Part shown: positions 6,740 to 7,144 of the stretch, one piece after another
Numbering within the stretch: position 1 is the first letter of the stretch
Layout: every line of letters starts with the position of its first letter
Origin: Chloroflexota bacterium
GTDB taxonomy: Bacteria; Chloroflexota; Dormibacteria; Dormibacterales; Dormibacteraceae
Assembly (NCBI GenBank): GCA_005879675.1
Contig: VBJE01000172.1
Coordinates: 1 to 7,144 of the forward strand
Length of the DNA stretch: 7,144 nt
Reading direction: 5' to 3'
Translations under genes and position numbers: made by a program
Notes under the pieces: model-generated
The model's database searches: none
Told to the model about the DNA's origin: nothing
Seen by the model: the letters and a program-made list of their open reading frames with translations, nothing else

Positions 6740-6815
6740 TGGTGCCCCCGGAGGGAATCGAACCCCCGACCTTGACGTTAGGACCGTCCTGCTCTATCCC
6801 CTGAGCTACGGGGGC
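6740..6815 (-). tRNA. tRNA-Arg (anticodon CCU), CCA encoded
   Basis: On the minus strand, bases 6815 to 6740 fold as a full 76-nt cloverleaf. The acceptor arm GCCCCCG pairs with CGGGGGC. The D-stem is GCTC/GAGC, the anticodon CCT is at 6782-6780 after U33, and the T-arm is GGGGG-TTCGATT-CCCTC. Discriminator A is followed by a genome-encoded CCA (6742-6740). It reads AGG arginine codons. Two oddities are visible: the anticodon stem has 4 good pairs with a G-A mismatch at 27:43, and position 32 is G rather than the usual pyrimidine. The acceptor, D and T arms are otherwise well formed, so I take it as functional. Confidence 0.93.
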
Positions 6816-6906
6816 ATGTCATGGCAAAGTCGATTTTGAGATATTCCCCCTGAGCTGAATCCCCGTCGCCCGCGTTCAAGAGTGTACGCAGCGACCGGAA
6901 ACCGGC

Positions 6907-6923
6907 TCTCAGGAACTTCTCAG
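6907..6923 (+). promoter_or_regulatory. TCTCAG direct repeat, possible response-regulator site
   Basis: TCTCAG occurs at 6907-6912 and again at 6918-6923, an 11-bp period (one helical turn). This is the geometry of OmpR/PhoB-family binding sites. It lies 45 bases upstream of the ATG at 6969 and directly before a weak -10-like TATGTA (6932-6937). It would therefore cover the -35 position, as in activator-dependent promoters. The match to this class is by geometry only; no regulator gene is visible in the window. Confidence 0.35.
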
Positions 6924-6968
6924 CCCGCTCATATGTAAGGCCTAGAGGGTTTGCCCAGGCTCTTGACC

Positions 6969-7144
6969 ATGGAACGAACCAGCCAGACGTCCGACCGGGT
7001 TCGCGCCCGCGACGCCGCCCTCAGCCTGCTCCACCGGCTCACCACCGGAGCGGCGTTGGCGGCGGTCGCCGGGGTCGGCGTTTTCAGTGCCGTCAGCGCC
7101 GCCACGATCCCGGGCGAGAGCTCCTCCTCTTCCTCCTCGACCCA
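6969..7144 (+). CDS. N-terminal part of a membrane-anchored protein (partial)
   Basis: The ATG at 6969 opens a frame that runs off the window after 58 complete codons. The first 25 or so residues are polar and basic (RTSQTSDRVRARDAAL). A hydrophobic segment of small residues follows (about residues 27-47: GAALAAVAGVGVFSAVSAA), then a Ser-rich stretch beginning at ESSSSSSS. This looks like a single-pass membrane protein or a long signal sequence with a low-complexity extracytoplasmic linker. I do not recognise the family. The ribosome binding site is weak (CAGG at 6956-6959). It is transcribed divergently from the tRNA gene and may be controlled by the TCTCAG repeat upstream. Confidence 0.65.
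   Translation, partial: MERTSQTSDRVRARDAALSLLHRLTTGAALAAVAGVGVFSAVSAATIPGESSSSSSST

Noticed and set aside
6716..6740. Terminator after the tRNA (T-run on the minus strand at 6727-6723)
   Set aside because: There is a run of five T but I could find no hairpin stem between the CCA end and the run.
6740..6815. Phage or island attachment site at the tRNA 3' end
   Set aside because: No second copy of the tRNA 3' segment and no integrase are visible in the window.
5856..6839. Plus-strand open frame of 327 codons across the DUF427 gene and the tRNA
   Set aside because: It runs through a well-folded tRNA gene and opposite a recognisable DUF427 protein. The translation has no family signature.

Overview
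This is a high-GC bacterial window. GTG starts are frequent, genes overlap by GTGA, and the tRNA gene encodes its CCA. It looks like an actinobacterial or Chloroflexota-type genome. Sequence alone does not fix the phylum, but a division-linked FtsEX and an M23 cell-wall hydrolase fit a free-living rod-like bacterium. I see no insertion sequence, integrase, CRISPR array or phage gene.

Left block (1-2305, + strand): a tight operon. It holds the 3' end of an unidentified gene, a 63-aa two-helix membrane protein resembling the PLDc_N module, a DUF4190-like small membrane protein, and a membrane-anchored or secreted family-5 glycoside hydrolase of the endoglycosylceramidase type. The hydrolase has both catalytic glutamates and its C-terminal beta domain. 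The two small membrane proteins and the enzyme are nearly contiguous, so co-expression is likely.

Central block (about 2371-5555, + strand): the most striking part. One uninterrupted reading frame encodes FtsE (ABC ATPase) joined to FtsX (four-helix membrane subunit) through an Asn-Gly-rich linker of about 42 residues. These are normally two proteins. The next gene starts inside the fusion's stop codon (GTGA) behind a good Shine-Dalgarno. It encodes a secreted coiled-coil protein with a catalytically complete LytM/M23 peptidase domain, the kind of partner FtsEX activates (EnvC, PcsB and RipC are the known analogues). Together they form a two-gene module: ATP hydrolysis inside would drive peptidoglycan cleavage outside.

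Right block (5556-6968): a low-confidence 77-aa CxxC...CxxC mini-gene, a tandem DUF427 protein and tRNA-Arg(CCU), all on the minus strand. A short divergent region follows with a TCTCAG direct repeat at 11-bp period, resembling an OmpR/PhoB-family operator. The window ends in the 5' portion of an unidentified membrane-anchored protein on the plus strand (6969 onward).
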